A DNA stretch of 64,000 bases, taken from positions 334,193 through 398,192 of the forward strand of contig NZ_SNYR01000003.1 in assembly GCF_004363175.1 (NCBI RefSeq), read 5' to 3'. Shown piece by piece: positions 54,796 to 64,000 of this stretch (positions are counted from its first letter, which is position 1; each line of letters starts with the position of its first letter). Source of the DNA: Maritalea mobilis (GTDB lineage Bacteria; Pseudomonadota; Alphaproteobacteria; Rhizobiales; Devosiaceae). The translations under genes and the position numbers were made by a program. Below the pieces are notes generated by a model. The model did no database searches and had not been told where the DNA came from. It saw only the letters and a program-made list of their open reading frames with translations.

Positions 54796-57594
54796 ATGAC
54801 CGAACACGCCGACCAAAACGCAAAGCCCGAAACAGCGCCTGCGGCCGAAAATGCTGCTCCGCTTGCTCATGATATTGAGCAAGAAGAATATGGCGCTGCT
54901 GAACCACCGAAAAAGCCTAAAAAACCTGCCAGCTCCAGCCAACCTACGCCGATGATGGCGCAGTTTTTGGAGATCAAAGCGGTTAATCCCGGCTGTTTGC
55001 TGTTCTATCGCATGGGCGATTTTTACGAGTTGTTTTTCGAAGATGCCGAAATTGCGTCTAAAGCACTTGGGATTGCCCTCACTAAACGCGGCAAACATTT
55101 GGATGAAGATATCCCCATGTGTGGCGTGCCGGTGCATGCGGCGCAGGACTATTTGAAAAAGCTGATCGCCCAAGGCTATCGCGTTGCCGTTTGCGAACAG
55201 ATGGAAGACCCGGCGGAAGCGAAAAAGCGCGGTTCAAAATCTGTCGTAAAGCGCGATGTGGTGCGGCTGGTCACCCCTGGCACCATCACCGAAGATGATT
55301 TGCTGCCCACCGGCAGCAACAATTATGTCGCCACCTTGTCCATGCTGCGCCATGGCGAAAAGGATTTTGCGATTGCCTATGCGGATATCTCCACGGGCGA
55401 TCTGTTCTATGCCGAAATTGCCGCGCCAATGATCAGCGATGAATTGGCACGTATTGAGCCGCGCGAACTGGTGCTAACCGCAGCTACCCGCGATGCCCTG
55501 ATCGAAGCAGGCGGCGTACCCGCCGCTGCTGATATTCAGTTGGCCGAAGAGCGGGTAGACCTGTTCGATTCTGATTTGGCGGGCGACCGTATTAGCAAAT
55601 ATTTTGCCGCCGACCAGTTGGACCCATCTGCCTTTTCCCGGTTGGTGCGGTCCGCCATTGGCGCATTGATCGGCTATATTGACGAGACGCAACGCGGGGC
55701 ACAGGTGCCGCTGCGCCAGCCGCGCGTGGGCGGGGCCAATGCAATGATGATTGACGCGGCTACTCGCACGTCGTTGGAATTGCTGCGCACCAACCGGGGC
55801 GAAACCAAAGGGGCCTTGCGCCATTGCCTCGATAATTGCGTAACCGCTGGCGGTTCCCGCCTTTTGTCGTCGCGCATTGCGGCACCTTTGGCCGATCCGC
55901 AAGCTATCAATGACCGATTGGACATGCTCGATGATTTTGCACGTGATAGCTTGCTGATCACCGATATTCGTGGCCGCTTAAAAGCTGCACCAGATTTGGT
56001 GCGCGCCGTAACGCGCCTTTCACTGGATCGGGGTGGCCCGCGCGATATGGCCGCCATCGGCGCAAGCGTGATTGCCGCTGGCCATCTTTTGGCGCCGCTC
56101 AGCCAAATCCGAAATCCAAGCACAGGCGTGCAAAAAATTGTCGCGGCATTGGAGGCCTCACCGCAAACTCTGGCCGACCATTTGGCCCGTGCCTTGAAAG
56201 AGGAATTGCCACTGCTGCCCCGTGATGGGGGATTTGTGGCCAAAGGCTACAATCCGGAGCTGGATGAATATCGCACATTGGCAACGGAAAGCCGCCAGAT
56301 TATCGCGGCGCTGCAAGCCAATTATGCCGACATTTCCGGCATCAAATCCATCAAGGTGAAGCACAACAATGTGCTGGGCTATTTCGTTGAAGTGCCAGCT
56401 TCCCATGGCGATAAGATGATGGGCGAACCGCTCAATCAAACCTTTATCCACCGCCAGACCTTGGCCAATGTGGTGCGTTTCACCACCAATGAATTGTCTG
56501 AATTGCAAGGTAAAATCACCCGCGCCAGCGAGGCGGCAGTGGCGATTGAGCAGGGCATTTTCACCCAATTGCGTGCGGAAATTTTGAACGAGACCAAAGC
56601 GTTGCAACAGCTTGCCGATGCGTTGGCAGAACTGGATTTTGCCACAGCAATGGCGCTGTTGGGCCTTGAGCGCAATTATAGCCGCCCCAAAATTGACAAC
56701 AGCACCGCCTTTGAAATTGAATCCGGCCGCCACCCGGTGGTGGAAATGATGCTGCAAAAAGAAGGCACCACAAATTTTGTGGCGAATGATTGTGACTTGT
56801 CCGGGCCAGAAGCAGCGGGCGAAGTGGGTGCCCTTTGGCTGATTACCGGGCCGAACATGGGCGGTAAATCCACCTATTTGCGGCAAAATGCATTGATCGC
56901 CATCATGGCGCAAATGGGCATTTATGTGCCTGCGCGTTCTGCCCATATCGGCGTGGTGGATCGCATTTTCTCGCGCGTCGGGGCAGCAGATGATATAGCC
57001 CATGGCCGTTCAACCTTTATGGTCGAAATGGTAGAAACTGCCGCCATTCTAAACCGCGCAACAGCCCGTTCACTGGTGGTGCTTGATGAAATTGGTCGCG
57101 GAACGGCCACATTTGATGGCTTATCTATTGCTTGGGCCGCTGTGGAAGCTTTGCACGAAAACACCAAATGCCGTGCCCTTTTCGCCACCCATTATCACGA
57201 ACTCACCGCCCTTTCAGAGCGGTTGGATCGGGTGAGCAACCACACCATGAAGGTGCGCGAATGGGAAGGCGACGTGGTGTTTTTGCACGAAGTGGCCAAA
57301 GGCACTGCCGACAGATCATACGGCATTCAGGTGGCAAAATTAGCGGGGCTGCCGGACCATGTGGTAACCCGCGCGCAAGAAGTTTTGGATATTTTGGAAA
57401 AACGCGAAGCGGGCAGCATGGAAGAAGGCATGAGCCAATTGCCACTTTTTGCCGCACGTCCGCAGCCAAAGGTCGAAAAACATCAAGATTTGCTTGCACA
57501 AAAAATGAAAAGCATAAATCCTGATGAAATGACGCCGCGCCAAGCGATTGATTTGATTTACGAACTGAAGAAACTTTCGAGGGAAAATGCCTGA
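54796..57594 (+). CDS. mutS: DNA mismatch repair protein MutS
   Basis: A 932-residue MutS. The mismatch-binding Phe-Glu motif is in [18 protein letters not shown], preceded by [11 protein letters not shown]. The ATPase has Walker [15 protein letters not shown] (about 684-697) and [20 protein letters not shown]. The first 50 residues are an Ala/Glu/Pro/Lys-rich extension that E. coli MutS lacks; the true start could be inside it, as no clear ribosome site precedes 54796. Its stop overlaps the glnD start by 8 nt. Confidence 0.96.
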   Translation: MTEHADQNAKPETAPAAENAAPLAHDIEQEEYGAAEPPKKPKKPASSSQPTPMMAQFLEIKAVNPGCLLFYRMGDFYELFFEDAEIASKALGIALTKRGKHLDEDIPMCGVPVHAAQDYLKKLIAQGYRVAVCEQMEDPAEAKKRGSKSVVKRDVVRLVTPGTITEDDLLPTGSNNYVATLSMLRHGEKDFAIAYADISTGDLFYAEIAAPMISDELARIEPRELVLTAATRDALIEAGGVPAAADIQLAEERVDLFDSDLAGDRISKYFAADQLDPSAFSRLVRSAIGALIGYIDETQRGAQVPLRQPRVGGANAMMIDAATRTSLELLRTNRGETKGALRHCLDNCVTAGGSRLLSSRIAAPLADPQAINDRLDMLDDFARDSLLITDIRGRLKAAPDLVRAVTRLSLDRGGPRDMAAIGASVIAAGHLLAPLSQIRNPSTGVQKIVAALEASPQTLADHLARALKEELPLLPRDGGFVAKGYNPELDEYRTLATESRQIIAALQANYADISGIKSIKVKHNNVLGYFVEVPASHGDKMMGEPLNQTFIHRQTLANVVRFTTNELSELQGKITRASEAAVAIEQGIFTQLRAEILNETKALQQLADALAELDFATAMALLGLERNYSRPKIDNSTAFEIESGRHPVVEMMLQKEGTTNFVANDCDLSGPEAAGEVGALWLITGPNMGGKSTYLRQNALIAIMAQMGIYVPARSAHIGVVDRIFSRVGAADDIAHGRSTFMVEMVETAAILNRATARSLVVLDEIGRGTATFDGLSIAWAAVEALHENTKCRALFATHYHELTALSERLDRVSNHTMKVREWEGDVVFLHEVAKGTADRSYGIQVAKLAGLPDHVVTRAQEVLDILEKREAGSMEEGMSQLPLFAARPQPKVEKHQDLLAQKMKSINPDEMTPRQAIDLIYELKKLSRENA

Positions 57595-60418
57595 AAATAA
57601 TCGGATGCCAAAAGCATTTAAACTGCAAAAAGCAGACGATTTGATCGGACATATTCTCGATCAGCTGGGCGAGCTGTCTCCCGCCAGCAACGATGCCCGC
57701 AAAATTGTGCTGGCTACGGCCAAAAAAGCATTGGCCGATGCGCGCAGCCAATCCGAGCAAGATTTGCTGGAAAATGGCAAGGGCAAGCGTTGCGCCAAGA
57801 ATTTGTGCGCCGCCCAAGATGAAATCATCAAAATGGCGTTTAAGTTCGCCTCTGGCTATGTGTTCCCCGTCACCAACAGATCTGATGCGGAAACGCTAAC
57901 CATCGCGGCGGTCGGTGGCTATGGAAGGGGCACCTTGGCCCCCGGCTCAGACATCGATTTGCTGTTTATCCTGCCCTATAAGCAAACCCCTTGGGGCGAG
58001 AGCGTCACTGAATATGTGCTCTATTTGCTGTGGGATTTGGGCCAAAAGGTCGGCCATGCTGTGCGTTCTATTGATGAATGTATCCGCATGGCAAAGGCGG
58101 ATATGACTGTGCGCACCGCCACGCTAGAAAGCCGCCAAATCATTGGCGATCTGGCGCTTTATGACGAGCTGCAACAGCGATTTGCCGACGAGATTGTGGC
58201 CAATAGCGGCGCGGAGTTCATCGCCGCCAAAATGGCTGAGCGTGATGATCGGCACGAGAAAATTGGCAACACACGCTTTGTGGTGGAACCGAACATTAAA
58301 GACGGCAAAGGCGGTCTGCGCGATTTGAACACCCTGTTCTGGATCGCGAAATATTTCTACCGCGTGCGCACCAGTGCCGAGCTGGTGAAAAAAGGCGTCT
58401 TTTCCCGCGCAGAATTCCGGCGCTTCCAACGCTCCGAGGATTTTTTGTGGGCCATCCGCTGCCACTTGCATTTCCTGACCGGGCGCTCCGAAGAAAAACT
58501 TTCGTTCGAGCTGCAACAGGATTTGGCCCAGCGCTTGCATGTGAGCGGTCGCGCGGGTTTGCGACCTGTGGAACGCTTGATGAAGCGCTATTTCTCGGTG
58601 GCGAAAGATGTCGGCGACTTGACCCGTATCTTCTGCACGTCGCTGGAGTTCAATCACGCCAAAGATGTGGACGTGCTGGGCCGTGTGCGCAAAAGCCTTT
58701 CTGGGCGACGCAAGATCAAAGGCGAGAAAGATTTTGTGGTCGATCGTGGCCGGATCAACATTGTAGATGATCAGGTTTTTGAAAAAGATCCGGTCAATTT
58801 GATCAAAGTATTTTGGGTGGCGGGGCGCGAAGGGCTGCTGTTCCATCCAGATGCGCTCAAGGAGCTCACCCGTTCCCGGCAATTGATCGACAAACATCTG
58901 CGGCAAAATCAAAAAGCCAACGAATATTTCCTCAAAATTCTAACTCACCCACAATCGGTAGAGCGCATTTTGCGCCGCATGAATGAGGCGGATATTTTGG
59001 GAAAATTCATCCCTGAATTTGGCCGCATCGTCGCGCTGATGCAATTCAATATGTATCACCATTATACGGTGGATGAGCATTTGATCCGTGCGGTCGGCGT
59101 GCTGGCCGAAATTGTCGAAGGCGGGCTAAAAGATGAACTGCCGCTGACCCATGAATTGCTGCCGCATCTCGCGGACATCAAACTGCTTTTTGTGGCCCTG
59201 TTCCTGCACGATATTGCTAAGGGCCGGCCAGAAGATCATTCGACGGCAGGCGCCAAAGTGGCCCGCAAGCTGTGCCCACGTTTTGGCCTGACGCCTGCCG
59301 AAACCGACACCATCGCCTGGCTGATCCAAAATCACTTGGTGATGAGTGAAATCTCACAGGCGAGGGACGTGCAAGACCCTCAAACCGCAGCCAATTTCGC
59401 CGACATCGTACAAAGCCCCGCCCGGCTTTCATTGCTGTTGGTGCTTACCGCGTGCGATATTCGTGCCGTCGGCCCCGGCGTATGGACAGGCTGGAAAGGC
59501 TCGCTTTTGCGCGCGCTTTACTATGCTACCGAGCCATTGCTTTCGGGCGGCCATTCACAAATCAGCCAGTCCGAACGGATCGAGGCAGCGAAAGAACGCT
59601 TGAGCCAAGCCCTGCGTGATTGGCCGAAAAATCAGCGCGAAGACTATATCGAAAGCCATTATTCCACCTATTGGGTGCGCTCTGAATTTCAGCTGCAAAT
59701 GGAGCATGCCAAGATGATCCGCAAGGCCAACCAGCTTGGCCAAAGCTTTGCGGGCTGCGTCAGCGTGAAAGCCTTTGAAGCGATCACAGAGCTATCGATC
59801 TATACGCCAGACCATCCGCGACTTTTGTCACTGATCGCCGGGGCCTGCACCTTGGCCAATGCGGATATTATGGGCGCGCAAATCTCTATGATGCGGGATG
59901 GCCATGCGCTGGATACGCTGCGACTGAAGCGCACCTTCACCGCCGATGAAGATGAACGCATTCGCGCCCTGAAAATCATCGAAACCGTGCAAAAATTGCT
60001 GTCGGGCGAGAAAAATCTACCAAAAGATTTGGGCCGAGATTCCAAGCTAAACAAGCGGCTCAAGCCCTTCTCTGTGCCGACAGATATTTACATTTCAAAC
60101 TCGCTTTCCAACAAATTCACCGTCATTGAGATTTCAGGGTTGGACCGCACAGGCCTTCTGCATGATCTGACCCGTGAGCTGGCAGATTTGAGCCTGACCA
60201 TTCAGTCAGCGCACATCGGCACCTATGGTGAGAAGGCGATTGACGTTTTCTACGTCACTGACCTGACAGGCATGCAAATCACCGATAAGGCGCGGCAGAA
60301 AAAGATCAAAGAAAGCCTGTTGGAAGTGTTTGCCGGGTTCGAGCGCGAGAAGAAGGCGCTTCGGGCCAAGCGCCACAAAAAACTGCGCGAAGGCGCGTCC
60401 CTTAAAGGGCTTGCCTGA
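57587..60418 (+). CDS. glnD: [Protein-PII] uridylyltransferase / uridylyl-removing enzyme
   Basis: A 943-residue nitrogen sensor that adds and removes UMP on PII. The nucleotidyltransferase motif [18 protein letters not shown] is at about residues 107-124, the HD hydrolase motif [12 protein letters not shown] at about 539-550, and two C-terminal ACT domains (about 740-815 and 845-930) bind glutamine. It overlaps mutS by 8 nt and murJ by 1 nt (TGATG), so mutS-glnD-murJ is a coupled operon. Confidence 0.96.
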   Translation: MPENNRMPKAFKLQKADDLIGHILDQLGELSPASNDARKIVLATAKKALADARSQSEQDLLENGKGKRCAKNLCAAQDEIIKMAFKFASGYVFPVTNRSDAETLTIAAVGGYGRGTLAPGSDIDLLFILPYKQTPWGESVTEYVLYLLWDLGQKVGHAVRSIDECIRMAKADMTVRTATLESRQIIGDLALYDELQQRFADEIVANSGAEFIAAKMAERDDRHEKIGNTRFVVEPNIKDGKGGLRDLNTLFWIAKYFYRVRTSAELVKKGVFSRAEFRRFQRSEDFLWAIRCHLHFLTGRSEEKLSFELQQDLAQRLHVSGRAGLRPVERLMKRYFSVAKDVGDLTRIFCTSLEFNHAKDVDVLGRVRKSLSGRRKIKGEKDFVVDRGRINIVDDQVFEKDPVNLIKVFWVAGREGLLFHPDALKELTRSRQLIDKHLRQNQKANEYFLKILTHPQSVERILRRMNEADILGKFIPEFGRIVALMQFNMYHHYTVDEHLIRAVGVLAEIVEGGLKDELPLTHELLPHLADIKLLFVALFLHDIAKGRPEDHSTAGAKVARKLCPRFGLTPAETDTIAWLIQNHLVMSEISQARDVQDPQTAANFADIVQSPARLSLLLVLTACDIRAVGPGVWTGWKGSLLRALYYATEPLLSGGHSQISQSERIEAAKERLSQALRDWPKNQREDYIESHYSTYWVRSEFQLQMEHAKMIRKANQLGQSFAGCVSVKAFEAITELSIYTPDHPRLLSLIAGACTLANADIMGAQISMMRDGHALDTLRLKRTFTADEDERIRALKIIETVQKLLSGEKNLPKDLGRDSKLNKRLKPFSVPTDIYISNSLSNKFTVIEISGLDRTGLLHDLTRELADLSLTIQSAHIGTYGEKAIDVFYVTDLTGMQITDKARQKKIKESLLEVFAGFEREKKALRAKRHKKLREGASLKGLA

Positions 60419-61983
60419 TGAGCTTGGTGCGCAATTTTGCCTCTGTTGGGGGCGCGACCCTGTTGTCGCGTGTGCTGGGCTTCGTGCGCGACATTATGAT
60501 GGCGGCGATTTTGGGCGCAGGGCCAGTGGCCGATGCCTTCGTGGCCGCCTTTCGCTTGCCCAACATGTTCCGCCGCATTCTCGCCGAAGGCGCGTTCAAC
60601 ACGGCCTTTATTCCACTCTTTGCCAAGGCGCTGGAAACCCAGGGCAATGAAGCGGCGGTGAAATTTGCGCAAAACATCATCTCATCGCTGATTGCACTTC
60701 TGCTCGTGCTGACGGTGCTGGCCGAAATATTTATGCCGCAATTGGTGATGATTTTGGCCCCGGGCTTTCAGGAAAACCCAGACAAGTTCGAGCTCACCGT
60801 GCTCTTTGCCCGAATCTGCTTCCCCTATCTCGCCTGCATGTCCTTAATGGCCGCCTATGCGGGGATTTTGAATTCGCTGCGCAAATTTCTGGCCGCGGCT
60901 TTGGCCCCGGTATTGCTGAATGTCGTGCTGGTCGGCTTTTTGGCGGTGCTCGCTTTCACACGACCTGAAATCGCTCAATCAGGGTTTTGGCTGTCCATCG
61001 GCGTGCTGGTGGGCGGCGTGGCTCAAGTGGTGATGGTGATCTTTGCGCTGGTGCGTACCGGCTTTTTGCCGCCCCTCTCGCTGCCGAAATTGGATAAAGA
61101 TCTGCGCCGTTTTTGGACCCTGGCTGTGCCCGCCATTTTCACGGGCGGCGTCACCCAAATCAATATTGTCGTGGGCACCAACATCGCATCCAATGAAGCC
61201 AGCGCCGTGTCTTATCTTTATTATGCCGATCGGCTTTATCAATTGCCGCTGGGCATCATTGGCATTGCCATCGGCGTGGTGCTGCTACCGGAATTGTCGC
61301 GGCGCTTAAAATCCGAAGATTTTGCGGGTGCGGCGCGGGTGCAAGATCAATCTATGCTGTTCGCCATGATGTTGACTGTGCCGGCCGCTGTCGCCCTATT
61401 TGTGATTGCGGAGCCGATCATCAAAACCTTGTTTGAATATGGCGCCTTCTCGGCCTTTGCTGCTGAACAAAGCGCCATGGCCCTAGCCGTTTTTGCGTTG
61501 GGCTTGCCCAGCTTTGTGCTCGCCAAAATATTGCAGCCTGCCTTTTTTGCGCGGGAAAACACCGCCAGCCCCGCCATGTTTGCGGTGGTCACCGTCGCCG
61601 TCAATATTGGATTTTCGCTGGCGCTATTCCCCTTCTTCAAACATGTGGGCATCGCTGCGGCGACCACCATTGCGGGCTGGACCAATGTGGTGCTGTTGGC
61701 GGGTGGCTTGATGCGGAAAAAGCAATTCCAACTCACCCGCGAAACCCGAAATGGCTTGATCTATTTGTGCCTCGGCGCTGCGATCATGGGCTGGGTTCTG
61801 GTGGGCGGCCAATGGCTGCTTGCCCCCTATTTCGCTGCCGACCAATTTGTAGCGGTGCGCTTTGTCGCCTTGTTGGCGTTGGTTGGCGCTGGTGCGGTGG
61901 CCTATTTCGGCATGGTGCAGCTTTTTGGCGTTTATGATTTGCGCCGATGGCGTCGCTTGGCCACAGAGCCGACCAAAGGCTAA
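60418..61983 (+). CDS. murJ: Lipid II flippase MurJ
   Basis: A 521-residue membrane protein of the MOP superfamily with about 14 helices. The start SLVRNFASVGGATLLSRVLG and the segment FVAAFRLPNMFRRILAEGAF are the MurJ signature; arginines in these segments are needed for lipid II transport. It moves the peptidoglycan precursor to the periplasm. The ATG shares a base with the glnD stop. Confidence 0.96.
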   Translation: MSLVRNFASVGGATLLSRVLGFVRDIMMAAILGAGPVADAFVAAFRLPNMFRRILAEGAFNTAFIPLFAKALETQGNEAAVKFAQNIISSLIALLLVLTVLAEIFMPQLVMILAPGFQENPDKFELTVLFARICFPYLACMSLMAAYAGILNSLRKFLAAALAPVLLNVVLVGFLAVLAFTRPEIAQSGFWLSIGVLVGGVAQVVMVIFALVRTGFLPPLSLPKLDKDLRRFWTLAVPAIFTGGVTQINIVVGTNIASNEASAVSYLYYADRLYQLPLGIIGIAIGVVLLPELSRRLKSEDFAGAARVQDQSMLFAMMLTVPAAVALFVIAEPIIKTLFEYGAFSAFAAEQSAMALAVFALGLPSFVLAKILQPAFFARENTASPAMFAVVTVAVNIGFSLALFPFFKHVGIAAATTIAGWTNVVLLAGGLMRKKQFQLTRETRNGLIYLCLGAAIMGWVLVGGQWLLAPYFAADQFVAVRFVALLALVGAGAVAYFGMVQLFGVYDLRRWRRLATEPTKG

Positions 61984-62097
61984 TTCGCAAAGCGAACATG
62001 TCCTTCGCGATTTCCGGCAATGGCCCACTTCACCTTTTGTTTTATTCCGCTATAAGTAACCCCGTTAATTCATTGTAGATTGTAAATAGGTTGATCC

Positions 62098-63135
62098 ATG
62101 ACCGAGTTTCAGAACCGCCTTTTCTCAGGTGTTAAGCCCTCAGGTGATTTGCACTTAGGCAATTATCTGGGCGCGATCCGTCGTTTTGCCCCCATGCAAG
62201 AGCAGTTTGACTGCATCTTTTGCGTGGTTGATATGCATGCGATTACGGTCTGGCAAGAGCCTGAAGATTTGCGCCATAAGACAAGGGAAATTGCCGCGAC
62301 CTATATTGCCACCGGCGTAGACCCGAAAAAATCCATTATTTTCAACCAAAGCCAAGTGATGCAGCATGCAGAGCTGGCATGGATTTTCAATTGTGTGGCC
62401 CGTATCGGTTGGATGAACCGCATGACCCAATTTAAGGATAAAGCGGGCAAAAACCGCGAAAATGCCTCCTTGGGTCTTTATGCTTATCCAAGCTTGATGG
62501 CAGCGGATATTCTGCTTTATCGCGGCACACATGTGCCGGTGGGCGACGACCAGAAGCAGCATTTGGAGCTGACCCGCGACATTGCGCAAAAATTCAACAA
62601 TGATTTCAAAAAGCAAATTGTTGAAGAAGGTTTTGAAGATGGTGACTTTTTCCCGCTGACGGAGCCATTAATCTCTGGCCCGGCCATGCGGATTATGTCT
62701 TTGCGCGATGCGTCGAAGAAAATGTCTAAATCAGATGATTCCGAAATGGCCTGCATTGGCCTGATGGACAGTGCGGACGATATCGCCAAAAAGCTGCGGA
62801 AAGCAAAAACCGATCCTGAACCCTTGCCATCAGAGATGGAGGGATTGGAAGATCGTCGTGAAGCCCGCAATTTGGTTGAGATTTACGCGGCCTTGGCCAA
62901 TATCAGCTCAGAAGATGTGCTGAAAGAATTTGGTGGCCAAGGGTTTGGTGCATTTAAACCCGCTCTTGCGGAGCTTGCGGTTGAGAAATTGGCCCCAATC
63001 TCTGAAGAAACCAAGCGCATGTTGGCGGACCCGGCTGAAGTGGACAATATTTTGCGTGACGGGGCAGGTCGTGCCCGCGAAATCGCAGAAGAAACCATGA
63101 AGCATGTGCGCCAAATCGTTGGTTTTGTTAGCTAA
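62098..63135 (+). CDS. trpS: Tryptophanyl-tRNA synthetase
   Basis: A 345-residue class I synthetase. The HIGH-type motif is [13 protein letters not shown] (residues 18-30) and the KMSKS loop is [10 protein letters not shown] (about 204-213). [16 protein letters not shown] is the tryptophan-specific segment. It has its own leader (61984-62097) after murJ. A 12-bp hairpin follows its stop. Confidence 0.97.
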   Translation: MTEFQNRLFSGVKPSGDLHLGNYLGAIRRFAPMQEQFDCIFCVVDMHAITVWQEPEDLRHKTREIAATYIATGVDPKKSIIFNQSQVMQHAELAWIFNCVARIGWMNRMTQFKDKAGKNRENASLGLYAYPSLMAADILLYRGTHVPVGDDQKQHLELTRDIAQKFNNDFKKQIVEEGFEDGDFFPLTEPLISGPAMRIMSLRDASKKMSKSDDSEMACIGLMDSADDIAKKLRKAKTDPEPLPSEMEGLEDRREARNLVEIYAALANISSEDVLKEFGGQGFGAFKPALAELAVEKLAPISEETKRMLADPAEVDNILRDGAGRAREIAEETMKHVRQIVGFVS

Positions 63136-63147
63136 AATATGCCTGAT

Positions 63148-63176
63148 CGAAATGCGCTTGGCAAAAGCGCATTTCG
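63148..63176 (+). terminator. Strong hairpin between trpS and usp
   Basis: CGAAATGCGCTT (63148-63159) pairs with AAGCGCATTTCG (63165-63176), 12 perfect pairs with a 5-nt loop. There is no T-run. It shows that the upstream ATG at 63139 is unlikely to be the usp start. Confidence 0.65.
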
Positions 63177-63192
63177 GTGGCAGCATGTCGCC

Positions 63193-63699
63193 ATGAGCGT
63201 TGAGCACGAAGATCAGACAGCCCAAATGCCAGATTTTGGCGGGCGTAAATTTTTAGCCGTTTTGGACGGCACAGAAGAATGTTGGGTGGCGGTGACCTTT
63301 GCCGCCTACCGCATGAAGCGCACGGGTGGCATCGTCAAACTTTTGGTGGTGATAGAGCCGGATGACTTTCAGCACTGGATCGGTGTGGAAGATGTGATGC
63401 GCGCCGAAGCCTATGAACAAGCCAATCAATGGTTGGATGAGGCAGAAACCAAAATCGCCCAAATCGGCAATATCCAAGTGGAGCGCGAAATCCGCGAAGG
63501 CCGCACCGCCGACGAGATTGAAGAGCTGATCAGCGAAGATAAAAATATCTCCATTCTGGTGCTGGCGTCTTCCACCTCAACCGATGGGCCAGGGCCTTTG
63601 GTCAGCACATTGGCAGCACGCGGGGCCAACGCTTTGCCCATTCCCGTGGCAATTGTGCCAGGCATTTTGACCGACAGTCAGATCGCGGAATTGGCATAA
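63193..63699 (+). CDS. Universal stress protein family
   Basis: A 168-residue UspA-fold protein. The strand-loop FLAVLDGTEECWVAVTFAAY and the later ISILVLASSTSTDGPGPLVS (in place of the GS-rich nucleotide loop) match the Usp fold, with an atypical phosphate loop. The role is unknown. An ATG at 63139 is in frame but lies before the 12-bp hairpin, so 63193 is preferred. The trpS-usp-nfu order is conserved in Hyphomicrobiales. Confidence 0.8.
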   Translation: MSVEHEDQTAQMPDFGGRKFLAVLDGTEECWVAVTFAAYRMKRTGGIVKLLVVIEPDDFQHWIGVEDVMRAEAYEQANQWLDEAETKIAQIGNIQVEREIREGRTADEIEELISEDKNISILVLASSTSTDGPGPLVSTLAARGANALPIPVAIVPGILTDSQIAELA

Positions 63700-63830
63700 A
63701 TTTCCTCAAATTGCCGAAATTTTGTGCGATTCAATGCTTGCCTTTGACGCGCAAAAGACTATTTTAAAATCATTCTAAACTGATTTCGGGTGTCCAAACC
63801 GCCCGACAAGATTAATCGGAGAGATCGGTC

Positions 63831-64000
63831 ATGTTTATTCAAACCGAAGCGACGCCAAACCCACAAACCTTGAAATTTCTGCCGGGCCGCGATGTGTTGC
63901 CGGAGCAGCCAAAGGATTTTCGGGATGAAGAAGCTGCAAAAGCTTCGCCTTTGGCCAGCGCTTTGTTCACCATTGATGGGGTGACCGGTGTGTTCTTTGG
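63831..64000 (+). CDS. NifU-like iron-sulfur cluster protein, 5' part
   Basis: The first 56 codons of an Nfu-type protein that runs off the window. The N-terminal MFIQTEATPNPQTLKFLPGR and the segment ASPLASALFTIDGVTGVFF are the Nfu N-terminal domain of alphaproteobacterial and mitochondrial Nfu. The complete protein should carry a C-terminal CxxC that delivers 4Fe-4S clusters. ATCGGAGAG precedes the ATG. Confidence 0.9.
   Translation, partial: MFIQTEATPNPQTLKFLPGRDVLPEQPKDFRDEEAAKASPLASALFTIDGVTGVFF

Noticed and set aside
1-64000. CRISPR array, prophage or integrated element
   Set aside because: No regularly spaced direct repeats, integrase, phage structural genes or attachment-site duplications were seen. 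The dispersed repeats have no spacers of uniform length.

Overview
The window is a stretch of chromosome from an alphaproteobacterium, most likely of the order Hyphomicrobiales (Rhizobiales). The evidence is gene order and gene content: hslV-GNAT-hslU beside hisB-DUF2628-hisH-hisA-hisF-hisE-coaA; dnaK-dnaJ; hrcA-grpE beside rph-rdgB-hemW; rsmI-yraN-gshB divergent from an LpoA-like lipoprotein; and mutS-glnD-murJ-trpS-usp-nfu. Base composition is moderate and genes are tightly packed. No tRNA, rRNA, CRISPR array, prophage or insertion sequence was seen. The order of markers suggests the left end is not far from the replication origin (inference).

Layout. 1-1.2 kb: end of a Tim44/TimA-like gene, an Smr-domain protein and an XRE regulator. 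1.2-5.4 kb: an envelope-stress island with a SigK-type ECF sigma factor, its RskA-type anti-sigma factor, an RNHCP zinc protein, two secreted fasciclin paralogues and a Tat-exported MsrB. 5.6-7.1 kb: a lone nicotinamide phosphoribosyltransferase. 7.1-14.2 kb: hslVU, and divergently the his/coaA operon. 14.2-22.5 kb: endonuclease III, a DUF2244 protein, an Ada-type methyltransferase, LysE, gpmA, dapB, a PyrF-GNAT fusion, a histidine-phosphatase gene broken by an in-frame stop, and an FMN reductase. Several extragenic repeat clusters lie among these. 22.5-31 kb: dnaJ-dnaK, AlkB, a GGDEF-EAL protein, a GFA protein, grpE and hrcA. 31.2-33.8 kb: rph-rdgB-hemW.

34-37.4 kb: a RamB-like regulator divergent from a small unknown gene and isocitrate lyase (glyoxylate shunt). 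37.5-43 kb: an S9 peptidase, a GNAT, a secreted unknown, DinB and ComM. 42.9-44.5 kb: a LysR regulator divergent from two tandem small DUF1127-like genes, each preceded by a copy of the same roughly 49-bp element. This is the best candidate for an undescribed regulatory unit here. 44.5-49.2 kb: a PagL-like outer-membrane protein, glutathione-dependent formaldehyde detoxification (frmA, fghA), and a class D beta-lactamase. 49.2-53.6 kb: MarC, gshB, yraN, rsmI and the LpoA-like lipoprotein. 53.7-64 kb: an OlsB-like acyltransferase, mutS, glnD, murJ, trpS, usp and the start of an Nfu protein.

The chaperone and protease genes form a heat-shock set. RpoH-type promoters with an identical 18-nt spacer can be read before dnaK and hrcA. 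Two or three families of dispersed palindromic repeats occupy most of the longer intergenic gaps.
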